Made by a program: the position numbers and the translations under genes
The notes under the pieces: generated by a model
Told to the model about the DNA's origin: nothing
The model's input: only the letters and a program-made list of their open reading frames with translations
Databases searched by the model: none
Part shown: positions 19,586-30,792 of the stretch, piece by piece
Position numbering within the stretch: the stretch's first letter is position 1
Layout: every line of letters starts with the position of its first letter
From: Symbiodinium natans
Lineage: Eukaryota > Sar > Dinophyceae > Suessiales > Symbiodiniaceae
Length of the DNA stretch: 40,924 bases
Assembly (NCBI GenBank): GCA_905221605.1
Contig: CAJNDS010001023.1
Location: forward strand, 1-40,924
Reading direction: 5' to 3'

Positions 19586-20150
19586 GAGGCAAATCTGCGA
19601 ATCTCGAGGAAACGCAGATTTCAAATCTGAGAATCTGCGTTTTCTCGGAGTTTCGCAGATTCGCAGATTTGCACCCCCCAACAAATCTGCGAATCTGCGT
19701 TTTCTCGAGGAAACGCAGATTCGCAGATTTGCAGATTGGTTGGGGGCGACAAATCTGCGAATCTGCGAATCTGCGTTTTCTCGAGAAAAACACAGATTTC
19801 AAATCTGCAAATCTGCGTTTTCTCGAGAAAAACGCAGATTTCAAATCTGCGAATCTGCGTTTTCTCGAGGAAACGCAGATTCGCAGATTTGCAGATTGGT
19901 TTGGGGCTACAAATCTGCGAATCTGCGTTTTCTCGAGGAAACGCAGATTCGCAGATGTGCAGATTGGTTGGGGGCTACAAATCTGCGAATCTGCGAATCT
20001 GCGTTTTCTCAAGAAAAACGCAGATTCGCAGATGTGCAGATTGTTTGGGTGCTACAAATCTGCGAATCTGCGTTTTCTCGAGGTTTCGCAGATTCGCAGA
20101 TTTGCAGATTGGTTTGGGGCTACAAATCTGCGAATCTGCGAATTGGTGAC
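19586..20150. repeat. Array of about eight hairpin units built on AATCTGCG
   Basis: Each unit of about 45-75 bp reads aaatctgcgaatctgcg, ttttctcgagg as the turn, then the complement aaacgcagattcgcagattt, usually followed by gcagattggttgggggctac. The arms are near-perfect inverted repeats, often centred on ctcgag. Because the arms are complementary and lack stops, three plus frames (220, 161 and 137 codons) and one minus frame (158 codons) stay open, all with (S/C)ANLRF / QICESA-type text. I regard the frames as a consequence of the repeat. Confidence 0.9.
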
Positions 20151-20164
20151 CTGAGACGTGGGGT

Positions 20165-20230
20165 TTTGGAGGGGGGGGGGGGGTACCATATATATATATA
20201 CATATATATGTAGATATGTATATATAGCTG
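20165..20230. repeat. Poly-G plus (AT)n microsatellite
   Basis: A run of about 13 G at 20171-20183 is followed by alternating TA/TATG repeats to about 20228. Confidence 0.8.
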
Positions 20231-20384
20231 CAACATCAGATGTGGCAAGTTCAGGCCCCAATTTGAGCCCATTCTGCCAGGTACAGCGGCGCCAGGCGCA
20301 ACGAAGGGAGGCAGATTTCCGGAACACATAAGACAAAGGTTTGAGTGAAGTTCGGGTTTGGGGTTCAGAAGAGCTTTGCTTCGC

Positions 20385-20690
20385 TTGCTCCACATAAGTC
20401 ATCTCAGGATGCAGAAGTCAACAGGGCAACTGCAGATGCTGCCGTGCCTCGATTGAAGCGTCGCGTGCGGAGTAGGACATCTTGGGGTCACGTGGAAGCA
20501 CATGCTTCGTGCGTGGGGGAGGCCTTGGCGGCGCTTCAGCTGCAGAGGCTGGAGCTGCACATCCGTCTGCCGACTCTGCAAGCGAGCTGCTTTGTTGGCA
20601 TGCATTGAATGAATCTTGCACTGTTTCATGTCCGGTAAATTTCAGCTCAACAGTTGCTGCTATATCGACGCCTTGCAATTGAATTGATCC
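20385..20690. repeat. Dispersed repeat, third copy
   Basis: Homologous to 15690-15960 over the gcggagtagga ... catgcttc core and its left flank. A frame after ggggag (EALAALQLQRLEL, then HIRLPTLQASCF) ends near 20608 and may be coding or residual. Confidence 0.5.
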
Positions 20691-21241
20691 AGGCCGGCGG
20701 AAAATCCGGGTTTAGGTTTGAATGCTTCGGCTCTTGGGATGTTAGGGGCCTGGGAAGGATTTGCAACCGAATTGGACTGGGGCATTTTACTTTCAAGCTA
20801 AGGGCTTTGGGGTCTTGTCAGTTGCAGGTGTCAGGGCTTAGCGTGCTGGATCCACTTTCCTGCAGGGAGGCCACGATGCTTTTGGGCTTCAGGATTAGGT
20901 TTCGTGAGTTTGCCCCTTAGCACTCCGTTGTGATTCCCGGAATAGATCATGCAGGACGCGGCGTGTGCAAGAATGGGTTTCAAGCTCCCAGTTGGCCACA
21001 GCCTGGAGGATTTCAGGATACAGCTGGGGCTGGGGTGGATGGAAGGATGGCCCAAGGGCCAGCTGGGTTGATGCGTAGGTGTGGCACAGGAAAAGCCACA
21101 ACAGGAAACAGGAATCAGAAAGCAGCAAGAAAAGGCACATGCAATAGCAGGAACAACGCGCGGTTTCAACCCTAAAGCTCAAACCGCGCAGGGCAGAGAA
21201 TCACGCTAGACTTGCAGAGAATGCACCACAGGGTATCCTTC
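20691..21241. other. No supported gene
   Basis: Frames on both strands (minus 21169-20831, plus 20930-21175) lack motifs. Scattered gggctt/gggttt words. Confidence 0.4.
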
Positions 21242-21683
21242 CCATAGAATCTTAACGGTCAGCATGTGGAGACGACGCCATTTTGTTACGGGACTTTGGA
21301 CGCCTTGTTTTCGCTTGTCTATCCTTTGTCCCCCTCCTTGTGGGTGGCTTCAACATTCATACTGGCTTGCAAGTAGTTGCATCACGTGGGTGGCGTTGGG
21401 TATTTCGGGGAGGGGGTTCCTTTGGGAGTTCTCATACAGACCCTGAGGAGACTTTTGCCTTTCCTGAGCCCGGCATCCCAAATCTTCCTCTGCAGGCTTT
21501 TCCCATCCCTGCTCCTCGACAGCTCCTTGAAGAGGAGATGGCCAGCGACAGGCGCGCAGGGCCCATATGAGCGGCTTGCGTTGTCAAGCTTGCCACCGCA
21601 ATCCATCCACCTGCCAAATGTGTCCCCAACCTCCTCACGGCCTTCCGGCCGCCCAGAATCTGTGGCGCAGGATGCGAACTTGC

Positions 21684-21788
21684 ATGGACCCCGAAGACGA
21701 TGTTGCCGAGGCGCCTGCGCAGCGCCATCAGAATCTGCAGGGTCTCGGCCCCCAAAAACCCCCTTAAGTCCCATAGAATGACCAAAGC
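21684..21788 (-). CDS. Candidate exon of triplicated gene, copy 1 (also 23177-23281, 24667-24771)
   Basis: Minus strand: acceptor ctcctgaaggcag, then 35 codons reading ALVILWDLRGFLGAETLQIL and MALRRRLGNIVFGVH. It ends at cat|gcaagt, the classic GC-type donor used often in dinoflagellates; other ends (gcc|gtgagg further on) are possible. This is the most protein-like segment of the block: amphipathic, GC3-rich and without bias. The family is unknown, and its phase does not join directly to the exon upstream, so an exon is missing or a border is wrong. Confidence 0.42.
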
Positions 21789-22198
21789 CTGCCTTCAGGA
21801 GAGCGGCAGTACCACGCTGCTTGGGGTGGCCAGTGGCCAGGGCAGGGCCCTAAGCCTGCCAAGAGTCTTCTGTTGCCTCCGTGGTGCTTGGGGTCCGTAG
21901 CGCTCCAAACCACTCTTTGGTAAGTACCTAAGAGTCAAGCAAGGGCTTTACAATCATCGTAGGTTTGGGGGTCTTAAGGAAGGAAAGGGGCACGAAATGC
22001 GGAGTTGCCTGCGGTTGCTCCTTGAGACCCTGAGGCCCTACAAAGAATCCCCCTCGACCCTCCAAGAACCCAAAGAGCCCAAAGCCCCTTAATTAAGGCA
22101 TATTCCTCAAACCATATACTCGTAGGAATCCTTTGTATGATTTACGGTGTATTCTTGAATGAAGGGGTATTGGGCTCTTTGGGAACCTGGAGACTTAC

Positions 22199-22316
22199 GA
22201 GGCAGCGCACCTTCCGCCGCGGACCTTGGTGCGGCCCTGGTGGAAGCTGGCCGTGACGAGGCCCTGGGTCGGCAGGAACAGCTCTACCCTTCCGAAACCA
22301 TGTAAGTAGTATGTGT
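22199..22316 (-). CDS. Candidate exon of triplicated gene, copy 1 (also 23692-23809, 25182-25299)
   Basis: On the minus strand, acceptor-like cacatataag is followed by a frame reading YYLHGFGRVELFLPTQGLVT and ASFHQGRTKVRGGRCAAS, ending at ctc|gtaagt, a consensus donor in phase 2. The third codon position is strongly G/C and the strand-like alternation (RVELFL, LVTASF) looks like folded protein. The plus strand has its own consensus donor at the other end (ccat|gtaagt) and an Ala/Glu-rich frame (ADLGAALVEAGRDEALGRQE), so the coding strand is not certain. The three copies are identical here. Confidence 0.38.
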
Positions 22317-24465
22317 CTTATATGTGCATATGCATATATATATATATGTGTGAATATATACATGGAGTTGGAAGTAGCAACGCATGTATGTGCATGTCTT
22401 TCTAAACACACATTAGGGGGCGAAATGGTTGCTGAAGCAAGGAAAGACCTCCCAACACCTTGGTTGACTCGTTGAACGCCGACCATGGCTTCTTGGAGCC
22501 CTAAACCCGAATGTGCTTCCCGAAGCCCGGAACCCCAGCCCTAAACCCGAAACCCTTACTAAGCCCTAAACCCCAAACCCGAAACTTTAAACCCAGTCTA
22601 AACCCAATACCCGGAACCCCGCAAGCCAAAAAGCTCCTCGACCTCAGGCCAAAGAGGTCAGCAAAGACTGCCATAGACTCTTAACGGTCAGCATGGGGAG
22701 ACGACGCCACTTTGTCGCGGGTGCCTGGGCTGCTTGTCTCGGCTTGCCTTCATGTGCCTGCCCTTTAGTTCGCTCTCATGTGGTTGGCTCGGCCGGGTCC
22801 CTTCATGTGGCTTCGGCCGGGCCCTGGACGCCTTGTTTTCGCTTGTCTATCCTTTGTCCCCCTCCTTGTGGGTGGCTTCAACGTTCATACTGGCTTGCAA
22901 GTGGTTGCATCACGTGGGTGGCGTTGGGTATTTCCGGGGAGGGGGTTCCTTTGGGAGTTCTCATGCAGACCCTGAGGAGACTTTTGCCTTTCCTGAGCCC
23001 GGCATCCCAACTCTTCCTCTGCAGGCTGTTCCCATCCCTGCTCCTCGGCATCTCCTTGAAGAGGAGATGGCCGAGCTCAGCGACAGGCGCGCAATCCATC
23101 CACCTGCCAAATGTGTCCCCAACCTCCTCACGGCCTTCCGGCCGCCCAAAATCTGTGGCGCAGGATGCGAACTTGCATGGACCCCGAAGACGATGTTGCC
23201 GAGGCGCCTGCGCAGCGCCATCAGAATCTGCAGGGTCTCGGCCCCCAAAAACCCCCTTAAGTCCCATAGAATGACCAAAGCCTGCCTTCAGGAGAGCGGC
23301 AGTACCACGCTGCTTGGGGTGGCCAGTGGCCAGGGCGGGGCCCTAAGCCTGCCAAGAGTCTTCTGTTGCCTCCGTGGTGCTTGGGGTCCGTAGCGCTCCA
23401 AACCACTCTTTGGTAAGTACCTAAGAGTCAAGCAAGGGCTTTACAATCATCGTAGGTTTGGGGGTCTTAAGGAAGGAAAGGGGCACGAAATGCGGAGTTG
23501 CCTGCGGTTGCTCCTTGAGACCCTGAGGCCCTACAAAGAATCCCCCTCGACCCTCCAAGAACCCAAAGAGCCCAAAGCCCCTTAATTAAGGCATATTCCT
23601 CAAACCATATACTCGTAGGAATCCTTTGTATGATTTACGGTGTATTCTTGAATGAAGGGGTATTGGGCTCTTTGGGAACCTGGAGACTTACGAGGCAGCG
23701 CACCTTCCGCCGCGGACCTTGGTGCGGCCCTGGTGGAAGCTGGCCGTGACGAGGCCCTGGGTCGGCAGGAACAGCTCTACCCTTCCGAAACCATGTAAGT
23801 AGTATGTGTCTTATATGTGCATATGCATATATATATATATGTGTGAATATATACATGGAGTTGGAAGTAGCAACGCATGTATGTGCATGTCTTTCTAAAC
23901 ACACATTAGGGGGCGAAATGGTTGCTGAAGCAAGGAAAGACCTCCCAACACCTTGGTTGACTCGTTGAACGCCGACCATGGCTTCTTGGAGCCCTAAACC
24001 CGAATGTGCTTCCCGAAGCCCGGAACCCCAGCCCTAAACCCGAAACCCTTACTAAGCCCTAAACCCCAAACCCGAAACTTTAAACCCAGTCTAAACCCAA
24101 TACCCGGAACCCCGCAAGCCAAAAAGCTCCTCGACCTCAGGCCAAAGAGGTCAGCGAAGACTGCCATAGACTCTTAACGGTCAGCATGGGGAGACGACGC
24201 CACGTCGCGGGTGCCTGGGCTGCTTGTCTCGGCTTGCCTTCATGTGCCTGCCCTTTAGTTCGCTCTCATGTGGTTGGCTCGGCCGGGTCCCTTCATGTGG
24301 CTTCGGCCGGGCCCTGGACGCCTTGTTTTCGCTTGTCTATCCTTTGTCCCCCTCCTTGTGGGTGGCTTCAACGTTCATACTGGCTTGCAAGTGGTTGCAT
24401 CACGTGGGTGGCGTTGGGTATTTCCGGGGAGGGGGTTCCTTTGGGAGTTCTCATGCAGACCCTGA

Positions 24466-24593
24466 GGAGACTTTTGCCTTTCCTGAGCCCGGCATCCCAA
24501 CTCTTCCTCTGCAGGCTGTTCCCATCCCTGCTCCTCGGCATCTCCTTGAAGAGGAGATGGCCGAGCTCAGCGACAGGCGCGCAATCCATCCAC
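24466..24593 (-). CDS. Candidate exon of triplicated gene, copy 3 (equivalents in copies 1 and 2)
   Basis: Minus strand: acceptor acacatttggcag, then WMDCAPVAELGHLLFKEMPR and DGNSLQRKSWDAGLRKGKSL, with a donor-like ag|ggtctg or agg|gtctgc near 24466. In copy 1 the same frame has a 39-nt insertion and a 6-nt loss, both multiples of three, which leaves it open. Four substitutions between copies are all amino-acid-changing, so there is no sign of purifying selection. Confidence 0.33.
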
Positions 24594-25544
24594 CTGCCAA
24601 ATGTGTCCCCAACCTCCTCACGGCCTTCCGGCCGCCCAGAATCTGTGGCGCAGGATGCGAACTTGCATGGACCCCGAAGACGATGTTGCCGAGGCGCCTG
24701 CGCAGCGCCATCAGAATCTGCAGGGTCTCGGCCCCCAAAAACCCCCTTAAGTCCCATAGAATGACCAAAGCCTGCCTTCAGGAGAGCGGCAGTACCACGC
24801 TGCTTGGGGTGGCCAGTGGCCAGGGCGGGGCCCTAAGCCTGCCAAGAGTCTTCTGTTGCCTCCGTGGTGCTTGGGGTCCGTAGCGCTCCAAACCACTCTT
24901 TGGTAAGTACCTAAGAGTCAAGCAAGGGCTTTACAATCATCGTAGGTTTGGGGGTCTTAAGGAAGGAAAGGGGCACGAAATGCGGAGTTGCCTGCGGTTG
25001 CTCCTTGAGACCCTGAGGCCCTACAAAGAATCCCCCTCGACCCTCCAAGAACCCAAAGAGCCCAAAGCCCCTTAATTAAGGCATATTCCTCAAACCATAT
25101 ACTCGTAGGAATCCTTTGTATGATTTATGGTGTATTCTTGAATGAAGGGGTATTGGGCTCTTTGGGAACCTGGAGACTTACGAGGCAGCGCACCTTCCGC
25201 CGCGGACCTTGGTGCGGCCCTGGTGGAAGCTGGCCGTGACGAGGCCCTGGGTCGGCAGGAACAGCTCTACCCTTCCGAAACCATGTAAGTAGTATGTGTC
25301 TTATATGTGCATATGCATATATATATATATATGTGTGAATATATACATGGAGTTGGAAGTAGCAACGCATGTATGTGCATGTCTTTCTAAACACACATTT
25401 GGGGGGCGAAAATGGTTGCTGAAGCAAGGAAAGACCTCCCAACACCTTGGTTGACTCGTTGAACGCCGACCATGGCTTCTTGGAGCCCTAAACCCGAATG
25501 TGCTTCCCGAAGCCCGGAACCCCAGCCCTAAACCCGAAACCCTA

Positions 25545-25622
25545 GGTTTGGGATTTAAGGTTTAGGGTTTAGGGTTAAGGGTTTAGGGTTTAAGGGTTAC
25601 GGGTTTAGGGTTTAGGGTGCAA
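25545..25622 (+). repeat. TTTAGGG array
   Basis: About ten units, some altered (ggtttgggattta, ttaagggtt). It abuts the truncated third block and precedes the exon at 25647. Confidence 0.85.
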
Positions 25623-25646
25623 GGTTTCATCGTATAGCTCCTGCAG

Positions 25647-26470
25647 GTGGACTTGGACGGCGCCCGGGATGCCGCGCAGGAGGAAGCCTGTGTCCCGGCT
25701 GAGATCCGACTCCGGCGCGGTGAGTTCTTTTTGTAGGGAGGTGATTCTGGATATCGGGGTTTTCGAAATAGGGGACCGACCCCTAAAATAGACTTCAAAT
25801 AGTAGGATGTCCTGATAAAAAGGGCCCCAACAAGGTACCCCTAATTTCGGAAGCCCTGTATGATTCTGAGCTAGGATTCGGAATATTATTGTGAATGCTA
25901 CTGTTTCCGCTGTTTATCCCACCTGCGCGTGGACGAATGCACATGTTTCAGGGTTCCCGCGCCCTTTTTCGCGGCTCCCGGGTACCATGGAGCCAGAGAC
26001 TCGCGCACCAGGCCATTCCCTGCGAGCCTCCGTGGAGTCCCGCAAGCGCATCCAAGTCACTCTGCAGAAGAAGAGGGTTGAGCATGTTTGGCCTGGATCC
26101 AATAAAATCCAGAAGTTTGAACATGGTTTAAGGATGATTAGGCCTGGGACCCGGGACTCCCTTTCGTCTGCCTTTTGGGGTATGTTGGTAAGGGATGATC
26201 CTAAACCCTAAGCCCTAAACCCTAAACCCTAAATCCTAGACCCTAAACCCTAAACGTCTGAGTTTTACATGGACGCGCTCGACGCGATCGACATCGACCT
26301 GCGCCTGTTGTTGGAGGCTTCCGGGCAAAGTGTTCATATTTGTTTAAGATCATGTTTGACTTGTGCGAGATGCGCTGTTCGGTTTCCCTCTTTAGGACAC
26401 GGTGCTCGGTTTTGGACGCATTCGGCGTATCGGCATGAATCGGTTTTCTCCCCTCGTTGCTGCACGCTGA
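25647..26470 (+). CDS. Four-exon 3' gene model, unknown protein
   Basis: Exons: 25647-25719 (VDLDGARDAAQEEACVPAEI onward), 25952-26076 (FPRPFSRLPGTMEPETR ... SRKRIQVTLQKKR), 26263-26316 (FYMDALDAIDIDLRLLLE) and 26396-26470 (DTVLGFGRIRRIGMNRFSPL, VAAR, TGA). Acceptors are ctcctgcag, atgtttcag, cgtctgag and tccctctttag; donors are gcg|gtgagt, agg|gttgag and gag|gcttcc (GC type). Phases match at all three junctions (1/2, 0/0, 0/0). Introns are 232, 186 and 79 nt; the second ends in a CCCTAAA array. The 5' end is missing. Charged, partly helical, with no known family. The third donor is the weakest point. Confidence 0.42.
26199..26255 (+). repeat. CCCTAAA array inside a candidate intron
   Basis: About eight units lie immediately upstream of the acceptor cgtctgag in the four-exon model. 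Confidence 0.85.
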
Positions 26471-27230
26471 TACATCGGCGGGGGTGACCCCCAAACACTT
26501 GATTGCCAAATGCGGAACACCTGCCAAAACACCTCCCCCAAGCCCACCCAAACTTGCAACCTTGAAGCCTAAAACCTGCAGCATGAATCCAAGGAAGCCT
26601 AACATCCAACACCCTAACCGTCAAGAAGAAAGACAAATTAAGCCCTCAGGTTCCCTTAATCTAACGTTGTAGACGAGCGGACCTCAAAGCCTGTAAATCT
26701 GGGGCAGGCCGGCGCGGTAGTGCCCGACAGTCTCTGGGACGAAGCTCGAGCTGTGAAAGCGAGGTTTCGGGGATTTTGCAGTTCTTCCTTGCTGTTTGAC
26801 CTCCCGGTGCAAACCTTAATTTCAGATGGACGGTCGCCGTAAACTGCTAAGGCTGAAGAAAGAAATGCAGGGGCTGGGCCCCTCCAACCCCCCGCTTGTT
26901 TCGAAACATAGGGCATAGGAATCTTTTCAATATGCGAGCGTTGGGTTTTCAAACGAAGGGCTGCGCCGCCAACCCCCCCGCTTTTTAAGCCGCGCAAGCT
27001 TGTGTTAAGCCAGCCATGCAAGCTTGTTTCAGAGCCTTTGAACGATTGAAACACTGATGCCCACCCCTCTTCAAAACCCACGCGTTGCGCGTGACCAGCT
27101 TGTGATCACTCTTGAGTTGACATGGTTCCCCCATGAATCTGCTGTGGTTTCATCCGCAGAGTCTTAGGGTTTAGGGCCTTTAGGGTTTAGGGTTTGGGTC
27201 CGCATAAACCCTAAGACCCCCCAAGCCCCG
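26471..27230. other. No gene; short direct repeat and TTTAGGG patch
   Basis: The words ggggctgggcccctccaacc (26871) and agggctgcgccgccaacccc (26958) form an imperfect direct repeat about 87 bp apart. A TTTAGGG patch lies at 27165-27197. A minus frame of 141 codons (27081-26656) has no motifs. Confidence 0.4.
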
Positions 27231-27354
27231 CGCACCTCACCTGCCTTCTTTCGACAAAGTTTCCCCAAGGCCTACTCTCCGAGGTCTAGGGTTTACATTG
27301 ATAGGAGGGAGCAACGTCAGGCTTCTAGAGCCAGGCTGCTGGAGCTCAGAGCCC

Positions 27355-27515
27355 CCTGCCTCCTCGTACAAAACACCATGTGCCTTGGTCATCTTGCATC
27401 TCCTCTCCTCATGTAAACGCCACATGCCTTGGCTATATACACGACCATCGACATTGAGTGTCATACATCTCGCCTCCTCATATGAAACACCATGCACCTG
27501 GTCATGCAACTACCA
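27355..27515. repeat. Three degenerate copies of a tandem unit of about 55-65 bp
   Basis: The words cctcctcgtacaaaacaccatg, cctcatgtaaacgccacatg and cctcctcatatgaaacaccatg recur, each followed by (c)cttggtcat/cttggctat-like text. Confidence 0.65.
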
Positions 27516-27664
27516 ACCTTAAACCCTACATCCTAGACCCTAAGCCCCAACCCCCTCTTGAAAATAGGAGCTTCATATCAGAGCGCAAACCCTAAACCCT
27601 CAGGCCTGAAACGCTGAATCGCAAGCCAGGGTCAAAGACTGATTCAAAGACGATGCAAGTAGCC

Positions 27665-27970
27665 CCCTGTTTTTACTGGAATATGGCAAGCTGAATTTCC
27701 GGCGCCAGCACTGTTGAAGGAAAACCTGTCGCAACAAAGTGACGTTTTTCCTATATGACATGGCAAGACAAATCTCCCGTGCGAGCACTTCTGGAAGGAA
27801 AACCTGCCGTGGCAAAGTGGCGCTATTTCTCCCTTATACGACATGGCAAGATGAATTACATGCGCACTTCTGGAGGGAAAACTCGCAGCAACAAAGTGTG
27901 TGTTCATTTTCCTTCTCTAAGACGTGGAAGGATGATTTGCAGGCGCCAGCACTTATCGCAAATATGATTC
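27665..27970. repeat. Four degenerate copies of a tandem unit of about 85 bp
   Basis: Each copy has a(c/t)atggcaagatgaat..., a gcgccagcacttctgg-like word, and gaaggaaaacctgccg...caacaaagtg. Copies start near 27671, 27758, 27841 and 27922. Frames on both strands run through it because the unit lacks stops. Confidence 0.75.
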
Positions 27971-28464
27971 ATCTTTTTCGCATTACATGGTCTTGTTGTG
28001 CGCATGAAATACACGCACGAATGACATACATTTATCATGGGAGCGAGGGAAACTCCAATACAATATTAGAAGTGAAAGCAAAGATGATATAGGTTTTGAC
28101 AGCATGTGTTGGTCGTTCTTGCCCGAATTCATAATCTAGCTCTTGTAACTCACATCCAGGTTATATTGCGGGTGCTACATGATTGGTATGAATTTATGAG
28201 GAATTAAAAGGGATTTGATTATCAAGACTATTAAGACATGGCCCTTACAAATGAGAAAACAAAATGCACTATCAACATGCTCTTTCTTAATTTGACTCTT
28301 GATGGATTTTCAGGGATTTGACAGGAAAACCAAGAATAGAATGAAACAAGTCCTAATGTTGTAGGGAAGTTTTGGGGGTCCTTATGCGTTATCATTTCCC
28401 CAAACAGTAAAGGATTCTTGTTTGGAATAGTTTTAATAAGGCTTCTTCATATTTTGTTTCCAAG
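27971..28464. other. AT-richer stretch without a clear gene
   Basis: One weak terminal-exon candidate follows gatggattttcag at about 28313 (GFDRKTKNRMKQVLML, stop at about 28362). Nothing else is supported. Confidence 0.3.
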
Positions 28465-28707
28465 TTGTCTGGCATTTTATCTAGCTTCATATTCGGTGTT
28501 CATTTGTATCCGCTGGAATTAGAAGGGTTATGCGGTAAGAACAACAAGAATGTAATGAACGCAGTGAAAGAAAAAGCTCTCTTTGCAGGATTATTGACTC
28601 ACTTCTTGCTTTTATTGTATGTGTGTTCTCGTTTATTTGGACAACTATTGTTTCACTTCTTGCTTTTACTAGCTGATTTCCTGCCAAGATGGGTCGTGAA
28701 GAGATGA
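28465..28707 (+). CDS. Hypothetical hydrophobic small protein
   Basis: An 80-codon complete frame with two hydrophobic segments (LLTHFLLLLYVC and LLFHFLLLLADF) and a basic end, PRWVVKR. The two segments come from an internal direct repeat of tcacttcttgctttta about 53 bp apart, which lowers the chance that it is a real membrane protein. Confidence 0.25.
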   Translation: MSGILSSFIFGVHLYPLELEGLCGKNNKNVMNAVKEKALFAGLLTHFLLLLYVCSRLFGQLLFHFLLLLADFLPRWVVKR

Positions 28708-29400
28708 ATATTATTTCCATCACTTGTTTGGAGTCTTCGTTCCTTCTCTTTTCCCTCACTATATTCGTTCGTTCATCATTAGAAACCCAGGAAGAAAGAA
28801 ATACTCGGAAGAGACGAGCATATGATGGCCCAGTTCCTAAGGTCGTTTTAACGGTCCCTTAACACGTATACTAAACAACATGTGAATGAAATGAACCAGC
28901 GAACGAAGAGAGCGAAGTGAGTGCAATGAACGCCCCAAAAGACCCTATAAATGCACAAATCTTATTGGGCTTTGCAAGGAACGCGTGAACGCGCAATAAA
29001 ATAGGCCCTTTATGCGTTTTACAATACTATGGGCCCCGGCCTCCACCCACCCTCCTCCGCAAACCCTGACCGTTAACCCTAGAACCACACGGACCATAAA
29101 CTAAAGCCTAACCCTGAACTCTAAACCTCAAACACGGCATGAATCACAGACCATGAACCACAGGGGCGAGGGGCAGGGAAAACCCTAAACCCCAACCCAC
29201 CACAACCCACAGACGGGGGAGATACCATGGGGCGGGAGGCCGGCGCGCGCTTTCGCCCAGAGGTCTCTCGCAATGCAACACAGCTGCAAGTCAGTGGGCC
29301 GCAGGGTTTTGGGAGTGTTGCGTGTAGGGCTCGTTGATGATTTGATTTGCATAAATCTTCAAGCAATATTGTTCTTCTTCATACCTCTGCAAATACCGGT
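28708..29400. other. No supported gene
   Basis: Mixed sequence, with CCCTAAA-like words at 29070-29200. A frame with ATG at 29273 runs into the trinucleotide array and is not credible beyond it. Confidence 0.35.
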
Positions 29401-30365
<965 letters not shown>

Positions 30366-30380
30366 CTCCTTTCCCCTCAG

Positions 30381-30515
30381 TGTGACGGAGGCTGTTTCAC
30401 CCGTCAAGATGAAGCCGCAAAACCGCGAACCTCTGAAGCGTTTTGGGTTCGGTGTTTGTGGTAAAGGGTTTAGGGCAGCATACCCTTGCCCCCCCACTGC
30501 GACGGGTGCCGCTTG
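30381..30515 (+). CDS. Candidate terminal exon directly after the trinucleotide array
   Basis: The (CTA)n tract runs into atctcctttcccctcag, a strong polypyrimidine-acceptor. Two frames follow: VTEAVSPVKMKPQNREPLKR, continuing to TGA at about 30515, and CDGGCFTRQDEAAKPRTSEA, shorter. The first is the longer and more natural. The array would then be intronic. Confidence 0.35.
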
Positions 30516-30678
30516 AGGCGTTCAACCCGCAAAACGTGTCATGGTACCAGCTTGGTGCCAGGGTTGACAGTTGAGGGTTTAGGGTTTGGGACTTAGGGTG
30601 AAGACACGGACGCCGGATGGGGGGAGGGGCTTTGTGTTCCAACTGAGTCGCATCTATGGATCAGGGGCTTTTTTGCAG

Positions 30679-30792
30679 GAATATCAAGGTTGCTGTTGGG
30701 ATCTGTTTTCTGTCTCGCCTGCGCACGCGATTGTCTGCCAGATCTTCCAGTTCCAAGAACAGTACCAAACCCCAAAGCCACAGAGACAGTAG
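30679..30792 (+). CDS. Candidate terminal exon, Gln-rich end
   Basis: Acceptor ggggcttttttgcag, then 37 codons: EYQGCCWDLFSVSPAHAIVC and QIFQFQEQYQTPKPQRQ, TAG. The stop overlaps the first bases of a TTTAGGG array (cagtagggtttaggg). The protein-like composition is good. Family unknown. Confidence 0.4.
   Translation, partial: EYQGCCWDLFSVSPAHAIVCQIFQFQEQYQTPKPQRQ

Larger units (their letters stand above)
21242..25544. repeat. 1.4-1.5 kb block in three direct copies
   Basis: The anchor ccataga(c/a)tcttaacggtc marks copies at 21242-22670, 22671-24163 and 24164-25544. Copies 2 and 3 differ by only a handful of substitutions, a 3-bp indel and (AT)n length, so they separated recently. Copy 1 is more diverged: it lacks about 100 bp near its start and carries an extra 39 bp at about 21560-21600. 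Copy 3 is cut off where it runs into a TTTAGGG array at 25545. Each copy contains CCCTAAA-like text at its end and the candidate minus-strand exons listed separately. Confidence 0.95.

Noticed and set aside
19586-20150. CRISPR array
   Set aside because: Units are near-contiguous hairpins without unique spacers; the context is eukaryotic.
19536-20213. Frames of 137-220 codons on both strands with SANLRF/QICESA repeats
   Set aside because: Arise from stop-free complementary hairpin arms, not from coding constraint.
22693-23393. Plus frames of 193 and 219 codons in the triplicated block
   Set aside because: Two overlapping frames are equally open, with biased Cys/Pro/Ser text. The opposite strand has better splice-bounded segments.
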